Shown: piece by piece, positions 20,601-31,731 of the stretch
Numbering within the stretch: the stretch's first letter is position 1
How the letters are laid out: each line of letters starts with the position of its first letter
Assembly: GCA_947568835.1 (NCBI GenBank)
Contig: OX387603.1
Location: 6,174,701 to 6,238,700 of the forward strand
Origin: Protonemura montana
Taxonomy: Eukaryota; Arthropoda; Insecta; Plecoptera; Nemouridae
Direction: 5' to 3'
Length of the DNA: 64,000 nucleotides
Notes under the pieces: model-generated
The model's input: the letters and a program-made list of their open reading frames with translations, nothing else
Database searches by the model: none
What the model was told of the DNA's origin: nothing
Made by a program: the position numbers and the translations under genes

Positions 20601-23600
20601 GCCAGTTGTCAGTTTACTTTAGAATCTGGACAGGGGTTAGCCAACCTCAAGGAATGGTTGGCAAATATGGTCTTTAACTTGATCAAAATAGAAGCACATC
20701 ATCGTAAGTAGAGTTAAATAAAACACACTAAAAATCATATAAAATGTTCAAACAATCAAATCCTGAATTATTCATGAAAAAAATTAAATGTCATTCTATA
20801 AAAATTTAGAAATTATCTAATTCTTCCAAATGAAATAGGGATACATTTTAAGTGTACTAGCACCTGCACCTTCTGGCAACCTGCATGGTTCTTGTAAATA
20901 CTAGGATTTTGTTCAAGTCTTACACAAAATGAGTGTCTGCAATATCTTCAAGTCCAATGCATTAGTATTAAGTCAGGCAGCTCACCTAGGGTGGTAATCC
21001 ATGTGTTGGTTGGGTCCTGGCCGCTTGAAGGCGAGGGGGGCGGGGGCGGGGGCTTCGGGGGCTGCAAACTCGCGCTGTGTGTGGTAGTCGGAGAAGAACT
21101 TGGACGCACTCGTGCCGTTCGTTCCGTCTGGCGAAAACCTGTGTCTGTCGCGACAAGCAAAGCACAGGTTGTGGAAAAAAGTAGGCAGCGGAAAAATGGT
21201 AGATATAATTAATGAGAGTTTATCACTACCTAGAACAGTGGGATCAATGGGAAACTCTGAAGTGACTCCAATCCCATTTTCAATTTCTAGTTAGTCGCTC
21301 GGCTATGGATGAAAATGTTGTACATTTTGGACACTTCATTTTTTTTAGTTTTATTAAACATGCAATAATTACAGGGGTTTTATAGACATTCACAGCTGAT
21401 TTGCTATAAAAAAAAAAGAGGCCACCTAAAAAAATATGTAATAAAAAAAATTGGAGGATGGTTGAGTTTTTACAGGTAGGTACAATAAGGAAATCTCTTT
21501 AAATTTGAAACTATTTTTTTATTTTTTTTTGTGAGAAAATAATGAGCGCCTATTTTTTTATTTTCTTCTAAATCCAATTTTGAATAAAATATACCTGTTA
21601 AAAAGGTTGGCGTTTCAATCTCGTACGAAAACGAGGGTCGCCATTTTTTATGACATATAGTGAAATCTGACGTCAGTATGACGTCAAAAAATGTCAAGAA
21701 ACAGTAGCGAACGCAAAGGAGACCCAAAATGACGTCAGAACAGTAGTTCTGACTTCACAGCCCGTTTTCATCCCGCCACAAGAATTTATATTTTAGCCAT
21801 TCTTAAAACAAATATAAATAGAAAAGTTATGATCGGATTATAAAAAGAAAAAATACGTCAGATTTGATTTTAAACGCGTATTTGAACACAATTCTAATAA
21901 TTAAATAATAATCTTAAAGAGATTTCCCTATTCTTGTACAAGTAACTTAAAAAATGTGTTATAACTCGACACTATTAGTTCAACACCGTTAATCCTGGCA
22001 CTGATTCTTTCCACCTACCTGTAGTGTTGCGTCTGATGAGAGGCCGGTCCGTTGCCTGCAAAGTGCATTGCAGCAAACGCGTTCGCTTCGTGCGCCGGTC
22101 CGTCGAACGGGACGGAGCCGGGAGTGTGACGCTGCGGAGCGTGTTTTGCGTGCTCCCCCATGGCGTGAGGCGGGTGTCCCATGGGGTGAGGGACGTGTCC
22201 TCCCAGGGACGGGTGCTCACCCATCGGGTGGGGCGGGTGCCCACCAGCAGGGGGAGACAGCGGCCGAGCCACAAAGCCGAACGCCGCCTGCCAATCTTCC
22301 GTCGGATGCACGGTCGGCATCAACGAGTCGGGCATGTGTGGTGCAGACAGTCCGTTGCTTTGCCACTCTACGCCTTTACATACGAAACTGTGGTCAGTTG
22401 CTATCATAATTATGTTCTTCTAGAGAAGAAACTGACGTCAGAAAATAGGTAAAACCACAGATATTATATTCTAGCAGAGGTTAAGCAAAAAAATAGGTGT
22501 TCGGAGGTTACCAATTTGGCATTGCCACAAGGGATTTCCAATCACATGGTCAATCTTACGTTTAATGCGTTTTTTTTTTTTTTTTTTTTTTTTTTTAACT
22601 CTAGGCGTTCTCAGTTTTAGTAGAGAGAAATAGAAGGAGCAGATGCAGGAGCCAAAGAAATGCTTATGCAAAGAATGCTGGTAAAACGTTTTTTGAAATG
22701 GGTGAAAAAAGACTGGTAAATGGATTGGGGAAGGGGAAAGAGTGAAAAGCTGCATAATCAATCTATTGCCACAAGCTCCACGTTGGGATTGTGCAGATGG
22801 TCATAAGATTTTTAACAAACTAAAGGCCTAATAAGTGGTTTTAAGTCAAGTCTGAAACATTCCTATTCTGCTTAAAGTGCAAGTAAGATAGATGTAATAC
22901 CATTCCCCTTTCACCAAGCGGAGAAAGGATTCCAGCCAAGACCTTCACCCAATAACTAAGCTAGAATAAGTGTCTGCAACAGATTAATCTTGCCCCGAAT
23001 GACTTACCAATGCCGAGTGGTGCTGACGCCAGCTTTGTAAAGCTGTTTGCGGAGAAGAACGAGTTGTTGTCTGGTTCGAAGAGCGCAGCACCGACAAGCC
23101 TAGAGGTGGGCGCAGCCTTCGACGGCTCAGCCCGGCACGACTCGTCTGACGAATCAGCCGAGTCTGTCGTTGACGGTGCATCGCCTGTGTCCTCGTCACA
23201 TGATAAACTCTCGGGGTCCACGTCTTCCAGTGACGGCTCCTTGGGTTTACTGAAGAAGAATGGCAGAGAAATGTTGAAGCTTGGTTTAGAATAGTTTTCA
23301 AGCCATGCCTAGAGCTGGGTTTTTCGGGTTTCCTTTCAATTGTAACACATGTGTTAAGACAGGGCTAAAGGCTGCGAGTTATAACTTGCAAGTTATGCAA
23401 GTTTTGCAGGCTAACATGTATTATTTGCCACTTTTACTTTTTAGGCAAACTTTGCTTTGCTGTTCAACAGCTTTGTTTATCATTTCAGATATTTTTGGCC
23501 TGTCATACCAAGATGATCCTGACCAAACACTAAGCACAATCCAATTATACAACTAGTTCAAGTGGATTTGTCAAACCGAGCGTGCTCACCCTCTGTGTTG

Positions 23601-26600
23601 ATCTGGTGATGCGTGTCTCTTTTTGTTGTTTTTCGTACAGTTCTGTTTTCGTCCGTTCTCGCCTTTCGTTGTGTTGTTGTTGCCATTTGTCGTTGCCATA
23701 CCGTTCGAGCCACCTTTGGAGAAATAACAAAACCCATTGAAGCACAATTATGCCCTCTTTTAAAGATGATGTACCCATTTACGCAAGCATTGAATCAAGT
23801 CATTAACGTCAAGCAATAGCCAGTCTTAGCAGAGACACACACAACAAAAAAACACCGATTATCTATACTGCAACAGAAAGTGAAAAGCAATAGCCAGCCT
23901 GTTTTCTCCACAAAATTTGACATCTCTGCAACACTATCAGTCTTAAGTTCTTAACCTAATGCTGCATATCATGCTTATTACCATTTCCATTGCTGCCAAT
24001 TGGCAAGGCTGTATTGAGCGAAGGCCACGCCTCCTTGCCAGCTGTGTTGGGGGTGGGGGCGGGAGCAGGGGCAGGAGGAGTGACTTGAACCGACGCTGCC
24101 GACGGGGCAACTGAGACCGCCGGCGGCGACGGAGTCGGCTTGCGCGCCCCGCTTGCGCTTATCAACGCATCGTGCAGCTTCTTTTCATACTCTTGGTGCT
24201 TGCCTTGCTGCATTTCTTCCTTTGTAAAGCTGGCTTCTGTGTCACCTGCAAGAACACAGTGGGTCATGCGTAACCTCAATCCATTCTACCTCTCTTGCTC
24301 GAGAGAAATAGAATTTCGACAGTGCATTAACTAGGTGATGTTGTTCAGCAAGAAAAACACAACATCAGTAATGGACCCATTTTCTAAAGATTTGGGAAGA
24401 GTCGAGATCTTCGTGACACTCACTTTGCTATCGGCCTAAATACTTTTTCATTTCGCATATAAAGTTCACTATTGTCATACATTGTAATTAAAAAATTTTT
24501 TTTTTAGAAGTGTTGTCATCACACGCAAGGAATTGGTACTTGCTCTTGAGTATATGAACTGCCCTAGTGAAATAATAGATAGAAGTAAAATGAAAATGAT
24601 TCAGAACTAAGGGAGTGAAACAGGTGCATTGGATAAGCCCTCAACCGGGACCTAAAAATATCTCCACTTATTTCCGACATGTGAAGAAATAGTGTTTATA
24701 TAGTGTTTTTTTCTGCAGGTTCCATAAAATCAGCTACCAAATATATCAATGTTGGACCAAGGATTCGTTTAGACCAATTTTGGCTTCAAAAAAAAAAAAC
24801 TCATTTGATTAGCACAAGCCTTGATTAATGTCCCCGTTTGGGCATCAATTTTTGAAACCTTTAAAGTGTTCATAATAATTAAAAAAAAGGAAGACTTGGT
24901 CAACTGTCTAAAGAGGGTAGCATTTCCCAGGGTAGTTAATCCTTCACTGGTAATGATATGAAGATAGACACGTACCTTGCTCATGCAAGTACATGCAGTC
25001 GGGCTTGGGGCACGACTGGTTTTTCATGAAGTGTGAGCAATACTTGGTTGTGCCCAGCGAGCTTTTCACCGACCGACCGTCCACAGAGATGTTGTTTACC
25101 GCCTGTAAAATAAAAAATCGTTGCCATCATATCGTACTCTATTGTATACAAAAACTAAGCTAAGCGCTAGTTCACGACGTATAGTTAAAATGACGTTTGC
25201 TTATGATGAAAATAGAAGTGTGATCGTAGAGTCTTTTACTGGTAGTTACCTATTTAACCATGCGCTGTATAACTGGCATTTAGGGTGGCCAGTTTGAAAC
25301 ACATTTGGTCACATAGGTTGAACCAAGGTTAGTAAGAGAGGGAACTTCGATAGGCTGACTTTGAAACTAGTCTTGGGGCTCTGCGATTCATGCTTGTGAG
25401 GGTCTTTGGCTTTACCCAGAATGTAGCAGTGGCAAAAGAATATGTCTCAATATATGGTCGTTGAAGGTTGAAATTCTCAAAGAAGCACTGCTCTCTAACT
25501 TGCAGCAATACATGAAAAAAGATATCTCCAATTGTTGCAATTAACAAAAACTCTCTTTCAGTGGCGGTTTGTGCATAACGCCTGTGGTATAGGGCCTCCC
25601 CAATATAGAGAAGAGAGGATGAGACATTTTGATCATCCTTCAGTTCCTCGACAGTTTTTTTTTAGAATTTCCTGTGCCCGCTAAGTTTGTAACGCCTTGT
25701 TCATTCTCAAGCCGGCAACATATCGCGCCAGTGTTACCTGTATAGCGCGCAGGGCGTCGTCACCCCGCTGATACGTGACGTACGCACTGGCACTGGGTCC
25801 CTGCGTGCCCGCATACGATGTGCACTGGTTGATCACCACCTTGTGTATCTTGCCAAACTTGCCAAAGTACTCGTGCTTCTTCAAGGTCTACCGGCGAATA
25901 GAGAGCAGTCAGTACATATGCATAGGTTGGCAATGCTAAGAACTTGTCTGAATTGCTAAAAGAATAACCTAAAATGATTTTAACATGTCTCAATTCAAGT
26001 TTGAACTATAAACGCTTGTGATTGATAGGACCTTTTATTTAGAGGAATTCTAATACTTTCTCACAAAGTGACCCATTTTTTTAGAGGGAATTAGTGGTCT
26101 TAATAATAAATTGAAATCGATACATTTCTCGTAAGTGCTTTATCTATTTGCGACAAGGTTGAACAGAAATGTTTCTACACAAGTTCCGAAAGTGCCTCAC
26201 GAAGCAACTTCTTAGTAGGCACAAATGGATGATACCAAATCAACATTTTAATTTTTTTTTCTTAGTGGAAAAAAATTCCATGGAAAGCCAGACTGTTACT
26301 AAATATTATATCTATGCCTTGATATAGACAGAGAAAAAAGAGACAGACGAATTTGGAAAGACGTTACCTCCGAGTCCGCCAACCGCATTGGAAGGCCGAC
26401 GACGAAAACCAGGTTCCGCTGGACGACTCGAACGTTGGCCAGATGTTTGCGATTCTCTGTCACTTTCTGCTTCCGCTGCTGGTCCTGAAACATTGCAACA
26501 AGCCTTGATTTTAGTTGCAGTTCACTAGAAAACAGACTTTTAGACCTAGATCACAATGACATTCTTTACAGATGCATCAATTTGCCCCCCCCCCCCCCCT

Positions 26601-29600
26601 TCTCACACAGAAAATTTGGTATTATGATATTTTTTGCCTAACGTTTAGTTCACGTTTGTGTTCACCTGTAAAAAGGACAAAAAACAAAAAAATATGTTTC
26701 TCTCTGTTATCAATCCATTGCCACTTTTCTGCTGCTTTCACTGATTTCTTTAAGAACTAAAGAACTAAACAAAAGTACCCCAGCCATCAAATCACACTCT
26801 CCGAAGAGTACTAAAAAAAAGTTTTCCTTTCCATCCAGTTCACATTTCATGCAGACCAAAGTAAGTCCAGACTCTTAACAAAAACATTCTCTACACAAGC
26901 TAGGTAATTCTCAAGCTGCTAAATGGGAAATGTCAGCGTTGTCTGTTGATGTGGAATGCCCGTGACATGGAAAAATAGCAGTTGACCAATCCAGGGCCTC
27001 CACTCCACATCTCCAATGCTATCATACCACTGCTTGGCCCTGGCTACTATCAAGCCACTATCACGCAACACTTTTGGGCAATTATCATGTAGTGCTAAAA
27101 TATACGTTTCAAGGACCAGATTTTGGGAGCTGAAAGCAAGTAATGACTTAATTTGGCACCTACAGAAAGAAAGTCCGTCAAAACATCTCAAATATGACCC
27201 TTCCATTGAAGCCCCTTAGATATCCAATGCCACATCTTTTATTATATATCCACACAAAAATACTTAAGCAACATTCACTTTTCTTGGCAGAGTTGATTTT
27301 TGTTTTGCTTACTTAGTCTTTACCCAATAGTGCCCTCTCAGTGTTAGTTTCTAATTAAGCTGAAAAATATGGCTGTTGCCAAGCATTTATTGGTGTCAAA
27401 TCAGTTCCAAAAGATTGAGTTCAAGTAGAATAGTTCAGAATTTTCCTAAACTAGCATAGGAGGTGGTATAAGCTAAGAAATAAAAAATTTATAAATAATA
27501 ACTTCTCTGTTCTTACCTAATACATTTATAATACTGGCAAACAAAGCTTATTTTAATAGTTGCCAGCTATAAAAACAATCCATAATTCTAAATATGCTAC
27601 TTGAGTGTTTGTTTCAGAAAAAGTTTGCTGACCCACATTTAAATTTTCACTCGTGCATCTTTCCCGTCATACAACCAACACAAATAGCAGCAAATCAATA
27701 AAGTTTAAATTATAATGTAGCAACTGTACACAAGTGTCACAGGCTGCATACATAGGAGAAAGTTGGGGCCAGTAAAAATATGAAGCGCCATGACTTATTA
27801 ATTTGGACTTAAATTACATATGTGTTTTCAGGAAGAGACCCAAAAATCAATAGTGAATCTCTTTGATGAGTGGAGACTCTGCTTTTGCATAGTTAGAATC
27901 AAATGGTTCCGCTAACACTATGGAATTTTTTAGATTCATGCACTTAATAACATGCTCAATAGCTAGTGTAATCTCGGTTGAGTCAACTGTATTGTTATTA
28001 AAATAGAAAAGGCTCGATGGCAACTGGCAACATTAGCATACCACCAGTAGAATTTTGGCTTCAACCTTTAAACTACCGAGTTATGTTTGACTAAAATCTA
28101 ACACACTGCTTTCTTGTTTAAAAAATTTTAATTATGGAGTTGAAACGACCTGACCTGACAGGCTGCTCAAACCTCAACACTATGCTGGGTCAGGTATTGA
28201 ACGGGTGACCATCAAACACATGACCAGTTCTGTTTTGGAGAGAGGTTGGCAGGATGAAAGTTAGTACAGCAACTTCCTTCGCCTTGCTTATCAACCTCTC
28301 GACAAGATGGATTTGTGGAGGAATCCTGTTGTTCGCATTGTACCGATTTTCGGAAGGGACTTGAAGCCGGTGATCACTTGGTGCTATTTGACAGAAGTAG
28401 GCTACGTGCTAGCCTTCTAGGCTAGGTTAGGTTCGTAACATTCACATCATCATCCACTCAGTTACCGACGTCATTAGACCAGTGCCGCATGGCCAAATGT
28501 CAAAACAGCGTGTCCTTAAACCCAAATAATCAATCTTAAACCTCAAAACCCTCAGTCAAAATCGGGCAACTATAACCTAGAAAACATGGGGGTGTGATAT
28601 GGGTGTGTAGTGAAACAATTAAATAGTAGGTGTGTGTATAGCTTACAAACCTCTGGAACACTGGCTTAAATGTGTTTAATTGCAATGTAAAAAACTATGA
28701 GACAACCAGATGGACATGATTATCATTTGTTATGCAGATCAAATATTTATTTTAAAAGGATGGAATTCTTGCTCCTGGGAAAAAGCACATAGGCCACTGG
28801 ATAGCCTGGAATGCCAAGTGTTGGTAGAGGAAGATATCAAAATCTAGTTCCACTGTACCTTGTGTCGTTTCTCTGCTTTTATCTTGGCAACCTCTTCTTG
28901 TGAAAGTGGTTTAAAATCAGCAGGATTTTCTGGATAGCCTTTCCGACAGGCAGGGCACAGCCCATTTTCGTCTGTCCGGATTCGATGCCAGCAGAACCGG
29001 CAAATCTGAAGAGAGGACGAAGGCATTTAAGACAGTGGTGCATTGTTGACCACCTTTATCTCCAACAATTAGAAACATTATATTTGTCTCAATATTTTAT
29101 CACTCTCTTATGCTGTTCTTCTTGCCGTTTTGTGATTGCTAAGCAATTTCTGTAGTTTGAGTAGTAGGTTGACACATAAATTTCAATTCTGCAAGCATTT
29201 AAGGTTAATTCCATGTCCAAGCTGTCAGAACATAGGTACTCATTCCCACTTAACTAAACAAAACAAGGACAAACATCTACGGAACTCAACACATGATAAG
29301 AATGCTGTAGTACCCAACGCAGTTAGGTATTTAGAACTTAACCTCGAAACTTAGTTTTCATACAAAGTAACAAGTAGTCTGATCATATCTGACAAGACAA
29401 CACACTTCTGCTATGGGTATATTCAGGTATTTTACAATGTAGAAAATGAGAAACACTCTTACATAGAAATTAGAATATTGTAACCAATACCCATTCCAAT
29501 TTCAATACGTAGATATATCTAGTAACCTACCTGATAGCCACAAGTGCATGGGAAGAAGTTTAGATCATCGACTTCCAGCGGTTCCATACACAGCGGGCAC

Positions 29601-29638
29601 TCCACCTGCTCCTCTCCACTCTGATTCAACACAGACAT
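17658..29638 (-). CDS. CNOT4: CNOT4: RING/RRM E3 ubiquitin ligase of the CCR4-NOT complex
   Basis: Fourteen coding exons, read right to left, join in phase: 29531-29638, 28859-29005, 26368-26484, 25738-25887, 24976-25102, 23982-24245, 23590-23713, 23008-23249, 22019-22373, 20986-21138, 20302-20598, 19006-19221, 18290-18405 and 17658-17920. The protein is about 890 residues. Residues 15-65 form the C4C4 RING (CPLCMEPLEVDDLNFFPC through CPACRKGYPE), the E2-binding module. An RRM follows (RNLVFVVGLP, FGKFGKIHKVVI, AYVTYQRGDDALRAI), then a CCCH zinc finger (YCSHFMKNQSCPKPDCMYLH). The long tail is low complexity, rich in Pro, Gly, His, Asn and Ser, with PPPGFSQPNHMNAFG and a DWAAPPPGFG end. The family acts in mRNA decay and co-translational quality control. 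AATAAA at 17553-17558 (minus) supports the stop; GTAAGT just before that stop could instead be a donor to an unseen last exon. The N-terminal exons are certain and the tail exons are supported by phase and composition. Confidence 0.93.
19431..20163. mobile_element. hAT-type non-autonomous DNA transposon (MITE)
   Basis: This 733-bp insertion sits in the CNOT4 intron between the exons at 20302-20598 and 19006-19221. It is bounded by a perfect 8-bp target duplication, GTTTCTTC, at 19423-19430 and 20164-20171. Its ends are imperfect inverted repeats, TAGGGATGCCT on the left and TAGTGATGCCT on the right, 10 of 11 bases identical. An 8-bp duplication and a TAG-G-TG end are hallmarks of hAT elements. 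Inside are a C-run and an A-run near 19504-19542 and GGTACCC-type subterminal motifs at both ends, but no transposase. The intact duplication suggests a fairly recent insertion. Confidence 0.88.
21470..21955. mobile_element. Possible MITE with inverted ends in a CNOT4 intron
   Basis: The left end contains AGGAAATCTCTTTAA (about 21487-21501), and the right end contains its inverted counterpart TTAAAGAGATTTCCCTAT (about 21914-21931). The block lies wholly in the intron between the exons at 22019-22373 and 20986-21138. It encloses three TGACGTCA palindromes. Target duplication and family are not established; it could also be chance inverted sequence. Confidence 0.4.
24826..24880 (+). repeat. Half-copy of the 40.6-kb palindrome
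   Basis: This stretch, CCCCGTTTGGGCATCAATTT through AAAGTGTTCATAATAAT, matches the right arm and right flank of the palindrome at 40584-40655. Only one arm is present. It lies in the CNOT4 intron between the exons at 24976-25102 and 23982-24245. Confidence 0.7.
28140..28545 (+). mobile_element. SINE-like element, full-length copy A
   Basis: About 400 bp collinear with 33866-34275: TGAAAGTTAGTACARCAACTT, CTTGCTTATCAACCTCTCGA, GATTTGTGGAGGAATCCTG, TTGTACCG, then GTAGGCTACGTGC, GGTTAGGTTC and the CCACTCAKTYACCGACG end with a CAATC-type tail. The head contains GAACGGGTGACCATC, which resembles box C of 5S rRNA, so a 5S-derived (SINE3-type) origin is possible. It lies in the second CNOT4 coding intron, antisense to the gene. 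Confidence 0.75.
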
Positions 29639-30602
29639 CGCGACTCTCGGCCTGGAGAAAAAAACGCAGTCATTGTTATGAGCTCACTGGATTTTTGAGA
29701 ACAAAGTAGATATTTTTCAAATTCATAGTTGACACATACCTACAAAACTTCATTTTCTGTAAGTATTGAAACCATACGAAGCAGTGCTAGACTCTCTTTT
29801 AATATAGTTTGAACTAAATGAGCCAGAGACACTAGTTATACTAGCTACCTATTCCTAAGTGGAATAATAACAAATTAAAGTTTGTTTTGTGCACTAATAT
29901 AATGGTACTATCAATCCAATTGGGTTTTACAATGAACCCATTGTGTCTAAGATAATGACATTGTTTTCTTTGTATTTATTATCAGTGAACTCACTTTACG
30001 AAATATACAGTAATGAGTAAGCCTAATCTTGCCTCAGGCTAAAATAATCTGATAAAAGTGAAAAAACAGGAGAATCATGATGTGGGTGTCAGATCGAATT
30101 GTTGACACTTCCTACATTACGGCATTGATAGAGGAGAACCACGATATTGAAACAGTTTCGATGATTGGTTGCAAATATTTAATAATTAATCATTGTAATA
30201 ATATATTTGCCAGATTGGATGTATGCTGTCAAACTGCCATGTTGCTTATTTTCACTGGATCTTTACTCAAGAGATACTTCCGCTTTCGAACTACGCCCAG
30301 AATATTTAATAAATTGACATCAATTCAGAATAATAAGCAAAATCAAAAGAATTGTTTTAACAGTACCTCAAATGTTTTTCGAGTTATCTAGAAATATGCC
30401 AGTTACCTAGATTTTTTGTGTTCAATAGTGTCGTCCTCAAACCGAAAGAGAACTTGCCAGATATTTTTGATAAATAAATCAAAGTGACTGCAAGCGCTGT
30501 AGGACTGCGATAGAATATATTAGAGAAACCCAGGAATAAGTACAGGTTGCCAAGAATTAAAGGCAATAGTGAAAGAACGCCAGAATTGTCAAACGACTTA
30601 CG
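29639..30602 (-). promoter_or_regulatory. CNOT4 5' UTR intron and possible noncoding first exon
   Basis: An acceptor (TTTTTCTCCAG) ends at 29652, 13 nt before the CNOT4 ATG, so the 5' UTR is interrupted by an intron. A matching donor, GTAAGT, lies at 30601-30596, which would make a noncoding exon end at 30602. The promoter would then lie near 30610-30750, upstream of which the DEG/ENaC-like gene starts in the divergent direction at 31732. The first-exon placement is inference. Confidence 0.4.
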
Positions 30603-31731
30603 TTATTTTACTTTTACTCGAAGTAACCACCAGGAAATTTATGCTTGACGAAAAACAGTTATACGCGCAGCTGTTTGACGCAGGATGATGAGTCAAATTA
30701 ATCACTTTTCACAATGTATACGAAGAATTTTATCAGAATTGTGCGAACAAAAATGCTAGGCTAGCATCAAATACGGCTTGTACGATCCTAAAGTGCTTAA
30801 CTAGAAACGTATGGCATTTATTTCAGTTTACTTTTAATCTAAATGTCACAAAGACAGATGACTGAATCGCTACTAGCGATTCTAGTAGCAAGTAATAGAA
30901 CCTAAGGAGAAATGCACACGACTGCCTCATTTATATTTCATTTTAATTGAATCGCTAACAAATCACCGTTTTTTTCAACTATTACCGTGTATGTTTTTAT
31001 GCAAAAATGCACCAATATGTATGTTTTCCAGGTTAGTAGCGAAATGTATATTACTGTTAAAATTCAACGGCTTGACGATTCGACATGACCTATTGCTAAA
31101 CGAGCCAATAATTTTACCATGCGACTCGTCGACGATATACGGCATAATATGGTTTATATTTCATAAACAAACTAATTAATTTAAACTACTAAGAGTGACC
31201 ACTAGTGGGGAATACATACGTAATGTGTTCAACAGAGTTACAAAACTATACCGGTAAACTAAACTGAAAAATTAGACCAATTCCTATTTGTCAAGAGTCA
31301 AGATATAACGAAACTAAACCGGGACCTGAAGTCTGCATGAGGTTATCTTTCGATCCATTCTGTTAAGGACCAAAAGATACACTCATCCTCCACCACGATT
31401 CAAATCCCATTTGCCCCCCCCCCCCCTTCCCTTCACGTGACGGTTCCTGGGAGGGCGCCTGCAGAGCCAAGCAATGATATAATATGCAAGCAGTGCATGG
31501 GCATGATGCAAGCAAGAGCATGCAATGCGATAAACTGCATTAATTAAATCAATAATGCATTCACCGTTGCAGCCGTGTTTTGGGAGCATCGCGAAAGTTT
31601 CGAAGTGGCGTCAAGGAGACCAGAATAGTCGTGCGTTTGTACATCATAACGAAGACGAAAAGCAGAGTAAAGACTTGGACCATTACTTCCTCTAATTGGT
31701 AAATAAAGGTGCATGATAAAACTTCTTCGCC

